From Mytilus edulis (lineage: Eukaryota; Mollusca; Bivalvia; Mytilida; Mytilidae), in the NCBI RefSeq assembly GCF_963676685.1, contig NC_092346.1, positions 47,613,289-47,677,288 on the forward strand: DNA of 64,000 nt, read 5' to 3'. The notes beneath the pieces were generated by a model. That model did not search any database, had not been told where the DNA came from, and was given only the letters and a program-made list of their open reading frames with translations. This document shows, piece by piece, positions 1-12,400 of the stretch. Both the position numbers and the translations under genes were made by a program. Numbering within the stretch: the stretch's first letter is position 1; each line of letters begins with the position of its first letter.

Positions 1-486
1 CTTCATCACGAAGAAATACAATTATGCATATCTGGTGCGGAGAGAAATGGTAAAAGCCTTAGAATAGATCAAACGAAATTTAAAAACGAACGAGATGATT
101 ATGAAATTGTGGCACCAAGCAGCGTTAATAGAAAAGCTGAGGGAAAAGACTTTTATAGGCAAAGTAATGAAAATTTAAAGTCGCATGAAACAAAATGTAA
201 CTATACCATAGACAGTGGAACAACATTGGCAACAGATAGCGAGGATATAGAGGTAGAAGAAACTGAATTTCGAAAGGAAGTCATTACACATAAGAAAAGG
301 GTTGTTAATTCACGTGCTGGCAATCATGACGAAATCCATTTCATAGAATCTATTCCAATAAAAGAAAACGAATTAGAGGTTTCAACTAGTCGGCATAAAA
401 ATGGTTTTGTTGGTGAATCAGATTTAAATAAAACTGATATTAGTAACACTGACAATGAAACCATGTGGTACAAATTCATGCAGAAA
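1..486 (+). CDS. Exon: cytoplasmic N-terminal region (partial)
   Basis: Frame 1 is open from the first base through codon 162. It ends at a good donor (AAA followed by GTAAGT at 487). The sequence is hydrophilic and rich in Glu, Lys, Ser, Thr and Asn, without Cys clusters or a recognisable domain, which fits a disordered cytoplasmic tail. The exon begins upstream of the window, so the initiator Met is not seen. It leaves the exon in phase 0, matching the next exon. Confidence 0.7.
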
Positions 487-3400
487 GTAAGTATATAATT
501 TTCCTTGATTTCGGTTTATATAAAAAATGTAGATGTGGTATTATTAAATAAACTGCAGTGGATTTAGGAAATAATAGGGCCATACGCCTCCAAAAATGAT
601 ATCAACTCGTATCGTATAATCGGCTTAAAAAGGTCCCCATGTGAAAAATGTGAGACAATTCAAACGAGAAAACTACCGACTTTATTTAAAACAAAACAGC
701 ATACTAAAATCAAATATGACAGACATAAACTAACGACAAGTTCTTAATGCACAAGTCCATAGTTATGGGAGCTCCTTTGTAAATTATTATTATTTGTATC
801 TTATTAAAATGCTCTAACCCTTTAGCCTTGTTTGACTGAATTCTATATAACTTTTGATTTGAGTTCTAGGTTTTATATCTTATTTGGTTTGATACATATT
901 ACCTCGTGATTTACTAAGGAGAAATGATAGGGGGAAAGATACTTTATCATGTTGTGAACAAAATGGTTTCAGTATTAATCACATATTTGGTTTCAAAAAT
1001 TATTACATGTATGTTAGCTTATTCGAATAAGAAATCATTCTTTTGAACTTGGTTATCACTAATAAGAAGAAAGCAGGTCTGTAAATTTATTTTGATGTGC
1101 ATGTTAAGCGAGTCAAAGTTGTGTTTATCATCTCGAACGTGCCATATTGACAATTACGTTAGTATGAATTTTAATGAACTTGTATCCAATTAAAAATTTA
1201 CTTGAATCGAAAACTACATTTGTTTTTTTTTTCTGTTTTCCTTCAGTTTAAGTCTGACAGCCCAGAAACAAAGTATAAGATAGATGAGAATATTGCCTCA
1301 CAACCTGAAGAAACAAAAACACCTTTAACATGGAAGAAGAAATTATTATATGGATTATTGTTTGTAGGCGTTGCCATTTTGGCTGTCATTCTAATCGTCA
1401 TTGCTGTGTCAACTTCAAGTAACAATGATCACACTGAACAAGGTTGGTATATCATTGAAATTTGAAAATTATTATACTTTTCAAGCTACTGTGGTTTCAA
1501 TTGTGTCGTTGGTACTAATTTCCATTGATTACCATGATTATTGAAAACTTGTATTTTCCTGGATTTATAATTTCTTGGTTTTGTCAAAGTCTGTATACAA
1601 CCTGATACCAACTTTGTAATTCATTCAGGATTTAAATTTGTGGTTTACCTGTACCCACGAAAACCATGAAAATTCGTATATAAATAAAGGCAACAGTAGT
1701 ATACCGCTGTTCAAATTCATAAATCGATAGAGAAAAATTAAATCCTGGTTATAAACTAAAACTGAGGGAAACGTATCAAATGTAAGCGAACCACGACACA
1801 ACAATGACACAACACCGAAATGTAACACACACATAAACGAACTACAATGTAACAATGGCCATTTTCCTGACTTGGTACAGGGCATTTTATGAAAAAATGA
1901 TTGGTTGACCCTGGCTTTGTGGCATGCCAAACCTCTCGCTTTAATAGCAGTGTTAATTAAAACATTAAAATGATAACATTACAGCACAGGGTTTCAATAA
2001 ATAAACAGATAAATGGGAGAAAATAAAGGACAAAGAAACAAACAAATAATAACCATCAATAGGTAACAGATTTCAACATATATAAAAATTAATAATGAAT
2101 CCACAATATGTTTAGATAAATTAAACATCTAAAGACGTTTTAGGAAGTGCATGTGTTAAAAGATCTATAGAGACGCAGGACCGAGTCAAACAACGAAAAA
2201 TATACGTCCGAAAGACATGTCGCTTTTTTTCAGATTTTTAAAGTGAAGCCTTCTTTTCTTTGTATTAAAGTTTCGTTTTGCATTACTGAAACACATGAAT
2301 TACGAGTATCTTGTCTTTAACCTTCCTACCTTTATCCACTGAAATATCATCTTGTCTTACCACAGGCCACTTCTGGATCATGCCGAGAGTCTCCGAAATG
2401 GCTCTTACATGACTTTTGTGCACATTGTGATGCACTGTACCTAAACAAGGCCTCATATCAAACGGCAGCCTTCATATTGGACATGGTAACGTATTCATTC
2501 TTTACAGACAAATGGAAGAACCTTGCAAGAATGTGTTTCCCTCAGATAGAGAAACTAGAATAAACTATGACCCAAACTATCGGAGAAATCGTAATGGGAT
2601 GATATCACTATAGTTTGCTTTTTTGTTTGTTTGTTGTTGTTTTTTGTTCATGATTGTTTTCCACTAATCTGTAAAACATATTATAAAATGAATAGACTCC
2701 AAATATTACAATTTGTATTTTTCTTTTCAGACTTGAAAACACAAACGACTGCATACGGTGAGTTAATAGGTTTTTTTTCTTAATGGTTTACTACCGAGGG
2801 TTAAAACTGCTGAGTGTTCTTTCAAATACTTTTCCATAATAATCTCTTTAAATAAATAAAATAAAATAAAATAATAATGTACTTTGAAAAGAAAGTGCGA
2901 CATGAAGACATTTATATTAAAAAATACAAAATGAAATAATTTTACATATTTTACGATCTTTAATTTTAACGTTATTTATTTTTTGATATTATTTTTCTTT
3001 CTCTTCATATACCTACTTATTTTCTACAGTTCATGCTTTACTTGACTTGACGGTTAACGATACGTATACAACGGATATGGGTAACAGTTTATCATACAAA
3101 TATAAACGTTTTGCCTCGGACTTTTGTGCTGAGGTATGTATATATAAACATATGCCTTAAAATGAATAATATAAAATTAAAGTATTTTAACAAAACTGTG
3201 TTGTAAATCAAATATCAATTGTTCATTTGAGCGTCATTGATGAACCTTATGTGACGAAACGCGCGTCTGGCGTATCAAATTATAAGCCTGGTACTATTCA
3301 AATCACGCATAACCAACAAAACTGTTAAAACTTATTTAACCAGAATTCCTTGATTATTATTTTTTTTTATTTCTAACCACCGGAAATCGACAGTCACTTC

Positions 3401-6400
3401 CCCGATTCTACAAAGGCAAGTCTACACAGTTTTACAGAATTTGATCTTTATGATTATCGATAATGTTAATAATATCCAACCACCAATAACAAAAAAGCAA
3501 AAAAGAAAGTACTTATAATTTCCAACGGTTCGATAGTATAGTGGGAAATTATTGTAATAACGGTACTAGTGAATACTATTGATACGGGTACTTATGTACA
3601 CGTATATACATACATGTATCACGTGATACTGATATTTAGCGGGAATATTTTCCCTTGTTGGTCACTTCTAGCCAAGCATCAGACTGGACAACAGTGAAAT
3701 ATGACGGACCCCGGTTTAGATAATTCAGTAAAGCAAGTTATTGTACAAGAAGTACAAAATGCAGTATCTGCCTCACAACAAGATACCCTTAACCAAATCA
3801 CCGCTTTGATAGATAACAGGCTATCCACATTCCAGGGAAATATCTAACAGTCTCAGCGAGATATCAGTCAATCCCAGATGTCCAAGATTGAGGAGACTTT
3901 GTCGGAGAATTATACTTTCCAAAGGAAGGGGAACGAAAACCAGTACAAGCACGAGGTTAAATTCCTGACGAAGTTAATGGAGACAAAAGCACAGTTAGAC
4001 GGACCAGATTTATCCGTAGAATCCATTCATCAAGCTAGAGACAAGATTTTTGAAGGTATGGCAATTGTAAGAGACAGACAGAAACTCATTAAACTCGCTG
4101 ATTCATCCGAATTGGGTTGGAGAGTCGTGGAGGAGTACACAACTAATCCAATTGCCGACGACTCCGAAGATGAAAAGAAAATGATAAGAGCGCAAAACAG
4201 AGCTGAAGGTAGGAGCAAGTCAGACAAGCTGAAAAAGTCAACGAAGACGGTCAGGAAAGTGCCCTATTCCACCAAAGAGAGAGAGATCCAACCCCAACTT
4301 GGAGAACAGGGAGATGTTTCAATTGTGGCAACAAGGGCCATTGGGCGAATGATTGTCCGGAGAAGAAAGATAAGATAAGTATATTTAAAAAATTTGAAAG
4401 TACTAATTTGTATTATAATATGAAAAAATGTTATATTGGTCAAGCTGAAAATTCATTCAGTGAAAATGTAAACAAAGTAGAAGATAAACATACGATAGAA
4501 ATTACTCAATCGAAACCAAGTGTCATTGGTGATAACTTTTTACTAGAAGTTGATATACCTGTAGGTAAATTGAGGTCAAAATTACATGAATGGAAAGCTA
4601 TTACTACTAGTACACATATTATTGATGTTATTGAAAACGGGTATAAGTTACCGTTAAAAACGGAACCAGAGGTTAAGCATTTGAAAAATAACAGATCATC
4701 TTTAAACAATGCAGAATTTGTTGTTGAAGAAATTCACAAGCTTCTTCAAAAAAGGTGCATTTCTGAGGTTTGTTCGAAACCAACTGTAATAAATCCGCTT
4801 ACAGTAGCATTTAATAAAAATAAACCAAGATTAGTACTAGATTGTAGGCATTTGAATCCACATCTGTTAAAATTTAGATACAAGTACGAGGATACTAGAT
4901 TATGTATTTAGTTTCGATATTAGATCTGCTTATCACCATTTGGAAATCTCAGATATTCACAGAACTTTCTTAGGTTTTACTTGGAATTTTGATGGTAATA
5001 CGAGATATTTCGTTTTCAATGTTCTTCCATTTGGTATATCAACTGCAGGGTACATATTTACAAAAGTACTTAGAGAAGCAGTTAAGCATTTGCGATCTGA
5101 GGGCAAAAGGATAATAATGTTTCTAGACGATGGGTTAGGTGGAGATAGCGATTTTGAGAAATGCATAGAGAGCAGTCAAATAGTTAAATATAAATTTGAA
5201 AATTTGGGTTTTTTGATTGCACATGAGAAGTGTTTTTGGTTACCAAGCCAGAGATTAAAATGGCTAGGGTATACTTGGGATACAAATATAGGTAAAATAT
5301 TTGTTAATGACGATAGAATTATGAAAACTGAGAAAAAGATTAAATTTTTAATAGAAGAAACAAACGAAGGGGTAGAAATATTTGGATCTAGATTTTTAGC
5401 TAGCATTGTTAGTCAGTTGATATCTATGCAGATAGTCATTGGTGACTTAGTTAGATTGAACACTAGATACCTTTATGATTGTATCATTGGTAGAGCAAGT
5501 TGGGATGCACCAGTCAAGATTTGCAAAAAAGCAATTAATGAAATACATTTTTGGTCTATTTCATTGAAAAAACTCAATAATGCTGGAGTCGACATTTGTA
5601 AAGTCGATCAGTTTGATATTGTTGATATAGAAATGTTTTGTGACGCCTCATATGTAGGCTTTGGTGGTTATTTAACCTCAGATTTGAATGCAAAACTTTT
5701 TTGCAAGGAAATGTCCAGAAACTGGACAGAACGAAAAAGGAACGAAAGTTCCACATGGCGCGAATTAGAATGCGTCAATAGGTTTGTACAAACTTTTGAT
5801 AAAACATTTAGTGACAAAACTGTCAAAATTTATACAGACAATCAAAACATACCTCACATATTGAGAGTAGGAAGTAAGAAACAGAAGTTACAAGATATAG
5901 CTATTGACATTAAACAAACTTGTGTTGATAGCAATATAAACATAATTACACAATGGGTTCCGAGAGAGAACAACACACACGCAGACAAGCTCAGTCGACA
6001 CACTGATCACGATGATTGGGCTATTCATTCTGATATATTTGATGAAATCAATAGCTTATGGGGTCCATATACAATAGACAGATTCGCCACACACTATAAT
6101 CCACAGTGTGAACGATTTAACTCTAAAATATGGTATCCCGGTACGGAAGCAGTTGACGCATTTAGTCAAAACTGGAACACAGAAACAAATTGGTTAGTTC
6201 CACCACCATCACTCATTTCCATGGTCGTACGCAAAATAGAAAACGACAAAGCCAACAGCACGCTTGTTATACCGGAATGGAAATCAGCTCCATTTTGGCC
6301 GTTGCTATTCGCATCTCACCAAATTTATTAAAGGCACAAAGTTTTTACCAAAACAGCACTCAGTCGTTAAAGGTTGTGGTAAAAATGGCGTATTTCGTGA

Positions 6401-9400
6401 ACGTATTTTGAGATTTCATATGTTAGCAATCAAACTAGAATTTTAATGTGATCAATATTATTTGCAGGTTTAAGATTGGAACAAAACGTCCAGGCTGCCA
6501 TAGACAGCAGTGGTATATCCCCGGACAACAAACTTAGGAATTTAGCCAACAAGATGTCCAGCTTTATTGTGGAATCCAAAGCCGAAAATACCAGTAAAAA
6601 GTACTTTTATGGTTTCAAACGATGGAACACTTTTATTAATGAACACAACATGTCAGAATTACCTGCTAAGCCAGTTCATGTCGCACTTTATTTGACATAT
6701 CTTATTGACAAACATTGTTCTCCCAGTGTATTAGACTCCGCTGTATATTCTATCAAATGGGCCCATGAGCTAAATGGCTTCAATGATCCTACTAATAATT
6801 CGTATGTTTAATCACTGACCGAATCTGTAAAACGTTTGAACGGTAGACCAGTAGTCAAAAAGGATCCAATTAACAATAGTATTCTTATTGATTTGTGTTC
6901 ATTGTACGAAAGTTCAGAAGGTTTATTGATAGTTCGTGATTTGACCATGATTTTGATAGGTTATTCAGGGTTTTTGCGTTACGATGAACTTAGTTCTTTA
7001 AAATGTAAAGATATCACAGTTTTCGATGATTATTTAGAGATACACATTTCACGTAGTAAAACTGATCAATACCGACAGGGTAATAAAATTTTGATTTCGA
7101 TAGGTAGAACTTTAGCTTGTCCATTCAAAATGTACAATAGATATAGAATCGTATTCGTAACAGTGTGGCTGTGGACATTGATTGGTGCACTTTAATTTCC
7201 CATTGACTGGGACAGATTAGGTGAACGTTCGTCTATAACGCCCATAGATCACGACGTCCTTAGTATAGACATTTAAACTGTGGGGTCACCAAAGGTTCTC
7301 AACGCCTAAATAAAATAATTCGAATTTGTGTTTTGAAAAAAGAATGACTTACTGGCTTTAAAAATTGCAGTGCATATTTTGATTGATTATCTTTTTCGGA
7401 CGTCAACGATATTTAACAATTGCGATTGTCGAATAATGTCATCTTTTAACTTTTTTATCTGGTCAAAAAATTTATTTTAGAACGAATGCATAATCCACTT
7501 TCAAAAGTTGTGCGAATACATAACATATAGACAAAATATACTTCTGCCCTGTCTTTTTCGTACTTGAAAGTTATTGGATAGTAAGAAAGCTATTTGGATT
7601 AAACCTTTTAAAATTTGCATGCATTTACGGTATTGTATTGGTAAAACTGTTCTGCTATACTGCTACTACTTTGTGAAAAACACTTGGCAACAGAAACGCA
7701 TTCATCTTATTAATATTCAAATCGACCCAATTTACATAGAAATGGACGACTTCGTGCATTTTGTGATCGCAAATAAAATATTTTCCGGACCATACGCGTA
7801 TGGTCCAAATACTCATACGGCCCAAACACATACATGATATTCTGTGCGTTATAGGTCGTCTATTCATTTTTTTCTTTCTTTTGAAGATGGATTGGACGTC
7901 TTTCTGTGAGTGATTATTTGTTTTAAATACTTTAAACTTACTTGCAAATAATTTAAAACCAAGACTTGAATTAAATGTCTAAACAAACCATGATTTTTTA
8001 AACATACATCACATCCATTGAAAAGGCTTAAATTCGCCAGGTCTTTCATTTCAACTTAGTGAGTTGACAAAAGTAATATTGCGGACCATTTTCTAATTTG
8101 TATGCGGTATCCTTATTGTTTTTCTCTCGCTTAACTTTCGTGTTTGTTTTTACATGCCAAGACCTCTTGGAGCTTTCATTCTATAAAGTGTGTATTTTGC
8201 TAACGCCTGTTGGTCACTGGAAAGAATTTGTATGATTGTCTATCACACCACACATTCTTTTTTTGTACATGCAGTTATATCTATGATAAGAATGAGAATT
8301 GAATTGTCATAGAGACAACAACCCAACCAAAGAGCAAAACAAGCCCAAGACAACATGTATTCGTATCAAGGGAATTGCTATAAAAATATCTATTTCAGGT
8401 TAATAGTATAAGACCATACTCAAGTTGAAAAAAGATCTTGTCGTCAACTTTTGCAACCAGCTTCTATGTTTCTATAATGCACCGTTCATCTTTTTTTGGC
8501 CTCAACCTTTCCATTGGACAGACAATTTTGTTTTCGACTATTTTTAAAAGATGCATCTATTTACAAAATCATTCAGGACGCATTTGTTCCTCCTGTCCCA
8601 AGTGTTGGACTTAAGAGCCAAGGCAAATTGACAAATATCTGAATAAACGGATCGATTTATGGTTTATAACAACAACAAAAAAATGGTTTTTTTTGTCATC
8701 TGGAACTCTTCACAAACAAAGCCCACATGGTTAGCATTAAATAAATAGAAGGTCACTCTTAAATGATTTTGTTCCCTTAATCAATAAGATATTTTGTGAA
8801 ATAACGCGGGTCCCCATTACTTAAAAGTTGGGTTTTTTTACATGAATAAACTTTTTTTTTTCGTTATTTATTGATATTAGCTCTGAACATTATCATTCTT
8901 AAAAGTGAAACTGTAGTATTAAGTGATGGTAAAAAAAATATTTAAAACATATTGCTTAATTGATTTGTGAAAAGAAAGTTTCATTTTATGTATCAAAATT
9001 TGTTAACAAGTGATTATTTAAATCCCCACTTGAAGGCCTCTGATAGACTTAGTGAGCATAAAATCATCGCCAACGACAAACAAGTTATAGGTGAATGTTT
9101 CAGTATAATTACTAACAAACGTTTTACCGTCGACCACACTGTTATAAATTTAATTCTATTAAGTTAGCTAGTCTAGATGAGAAATCTGATTTATTTGTTT
9201 TCAGACCTATATTTAGATCTAAGGGTATAGCAAAATTGATACATAAGAATAAGAAGATGAGTTACACATCAGCTAAAGAGAATCTTGTAAAAAGAATTAG
9301 AATTGTCGCCCCTAATCTTAATCTAGGTTTACATTCTCTTCGTTCAGGCGGTGCTACCGCTGCTGCCCAGTCTGATGTGAACGAAAGGTGCACTATGAGA

Positions 9401-12400
9401 CACGGGAGGTGGAAGTCCGACACGAGTAAGGACGGGTACATAGATGATACATTTGAAAAGAGAATGTCAGTTTCACAAACACTTGGGTTGGCTTGTAAAC
9501 TGAACTGTGCCCGCCCTTTCTTTGTGTTTCTAGTATTGCTGGGCTATCGTCTATATATAGTATTTTAGTATTTATTGATATGCCTAGAAATAGTATTTAG
9601 TAAAGTTGATACTTATAATTTCCAACGGTTCGATAGTATAGTGGGAAATTATTGTAATAACGGTACTAGTGAATACTATTGATACGGGTACTTATGTACA
9701 CGTATATACATACATGTATCACGTGATACTGATATTTAGCGGGAATATTTTCCCTTGTTGGTCACTTCTAGCCAAGCATCAGACTGGACAACAGTGAAAT
9801 AAATTTCATGTTCAATTGAATTGTTATTCTAATTTGTATTTAGTAGGGATTTTTATTTTACTATAAAATAACTTGATTTATTATTTCATATAGTATACTT
9901 GATCATATTTAGTCAGTTATATACAGTCCAAGTGAACCTCTCGAGACGGTCTTCCGAGCATTTGGGTTTGGACACAGGTTTCCAAAATTTTCCACTTTAT
10001 TTAAAATGTAGTCTTTTGACTGCAGTTTAAATGGAGTTTGAACCGAGGTAACTCGTTTTTGTTGGTTTTTCCTGGCCGGCGGGATCGTTGATGACAGAGC
10101 CCATATTTTTGAACACAATTTACTGGGTTTTTTTTAAAGAATTCCTTATCATAGTTATCTATAGTGCATTGATACTTATGCTTCATGTATATTGTGTATA
10201 TATATCATATTTATATTAATAAAATATGGGGTCCACCAGCATTGCTGGGCTATCGGCTATATATAGTATTTTAGTATTTATTGATATGCCTAGAAATAGT
10301 ATTTAGTAAAGTTGATACTAGTACATATACAAAGTGATAATATAATAGTATATTCGGACATATAATTTTGTTTGTTTACTATCATGATGATCTTGATTTT
10401 AAAATTTTTCATTGCATATTATTAAAATTAAAACATTTATACCATCGTTTGATTTACACTTACAAGCACTAACAGTATCAGCTGCGGAACCGTAGATCGT
10501 ATGTCTTTATATAATTTTTAGACTTTTTGCGGTCCTTATGTTATTTTTTGACTATTTGCAATCCGCAAATAGTCAAAATTAACATAAGGACATAATAGCT
10601 ACGGTTCCGCAGCTATTACAGTATGTGACCAGCCAAAACATTTTTTTTTCGAACTTTAGTTATTATGATTTTTAATTGTTATCTCAAGCAGTGATATTGT
10701 CTGATCTCAAGCAGTGATATTGTCTGATCTCAAGCATTGATATTGTCTGATCTCAGGCAGTGATATTGTCTAAACTGTGCCTTTGATCTCTGATGTAAAG
10801 ACTACACATCGATATGCATTATCATCTCATTATATGCCATTAAATGCGCGCGCATATCCAAGTAGTGTTACGATATGAAATATTGTACTAGGACTTAATT
10901 TTGCATATCGGAAAACTGCTTTATTCAAGTATCTATGAACTTATTTTTTTGTGTCCGAAATAAAGTATTCACTAGCCCAGTCACACAGCCAGAGTGTTTG
11001 ATTTTAGCATCTTACATCTAAAATGGTTAACGGGCATACGGGTCAAAGATTACACGTAGCGTCGAAAATTATGCTTATTAGAGGTTTCTCAACATCTTAC
11101 GAACGGACGAAACTCTACGAACGTATCGTTATGGAGCAGTAATTTTGTTATAATATAATCCATAATAAATGTCTACCGATACTGCAGTGTGTTTAAAAGA
11201 CAACAGTTAACAACTTAATATACTTTTTTGAAACCTTGCATTTTATTGTTGTCCGTGTTCCAATTTATTTTCTGTTGTTGACTGTTTCGTTTTCTTACGT
11301 TGAGTTTCGTTCGTTGACATGTCATATATATGCGTTCGATTTATCTCTCTTATCCATCCAAAAAGAATTTTTTTATAATGTCCTTGAATAAAAAAATTAA
11401 CACATCTAGTTTGCAATTGGTTGATTGATTCTTTGGTGTTCAACGTTCAGTGGCAAATATTCCATTGATTTCATTGCGAAATTAGCGTTTGGTAAAGGAT
11501 TGATAAGTGATCAAGATAACACAACTTTAATATATTTCATATATCCACACGTCCCTTCTATGGGTCCAATCGGTTTTAGCTACTATGAGTTTCATTATTT
11601 CGTATCGGAGAGTATCTTGAATAGATAGATAAGTCGTAACATAGCTTTTTTATTTCTTATATTTATTGGGAATCAGTTAAAGAAATTCAAAGGTGCACTC
11701 GATCTATCGTTAGAAATAGAGTTTTGCGTGTTCTTGTTGAAAGTTTGAGTGCAACAGCCCTAACACAACTGGTAGTCACATATAGTTATCAAAATATGTA
11801 TTTTTAAATATTACACCCCTAACTAAAAAGAAAAATTAGAAATATGAAAAATAAAGGAAATATGCACAGTATGCCATAGAAGCTTAACGGAAACAATAAA
11901 CAAGAAAAAAAATGTATATACTCATAATTATACTATAGAGGAAACATACACACATAGAATAAGAAAGGCCATGATAACCCAAAAAAAAACACAATATATA
12001 AGTTAAAATATGTATTTCAATATTTTCCTTTATTTGTCTTGTTAAGTGTTTGGGGCAAAGAAGTTATCCCGGAACTTATTAGGATGTTTTCTTTTTAAAT
12101 TTAAATCGAAAGGCGTTCCCTCCTAGATTTATTTTACCTCATGTCCACGAAAGTATTTCTACCGTTAATCAGATTCTAGCTAAGATAAAAAAAAAAATCC
12201 TATCCCTTTCGGTCCATAAACATGATCTATATTTACCTTTTTCACATATACTAAATAGTGATGTTGTCATCAGGTTTATTAAAATTCAGTCGACTTACAA
12301 TTACTGTCCTTTGATTAAATATTCACTTAAATAAATAGATCAATAAGACTTTCAACTGTGTTGATTGAACAGTAAATTGTATATTATATATTATATAATA

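Larger units (their letters stand above)
3510..10319 (+). mobile_element. Tyrosine-recombinase retrotransposon (DIRS order, PAT/Ngaro-like) with split direct repeats
   Basis: The layout is A1 (3511-3701), gag-like and pol-like reading frames, tyrosine recombinase, B1 (9535-9613), A2 (9611-9801), a spacer of about 440 bp, then B2 (10241-10319). A1 and A2 are identical by eye over about 190 bp. B1 and B2 differ at one base over about 79 bp. This A1-B1A2-B2 layout is the hallmark of PAT/Ngaro-type DIRS elements, which integrate with a tyrosine recombinase and make no target duplication. The element lies sense-oriented in the SEA intron. Coding regions carry in-frame stops, frameshifts and a 2-kb nested insertion, so this copy is not autonomous. 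Near-perfect repeats suggest fairly recent insertion or templated repair of the termini during replication. Confidence 0.85.

Noticed and set aside
2366-2490. Possible exon after CTTACCACAG near 2365
   Set aside because: The phase-1 reading meets TGA after about 15 codons, and there is no domain signal. The 27-nt exon at 2731 fits better.
8967-9167. 66-codon ORF inside the nested insertion
   Set aside because: No domain, low-complexity composition, and it overlaps the inferred insertion boundary.
10681-10771. CRISPR or operator array
   Set aside because: Head-to-tail 23-bp units without spacers in intronic eukaryotic DNA; simple tandem repeat.
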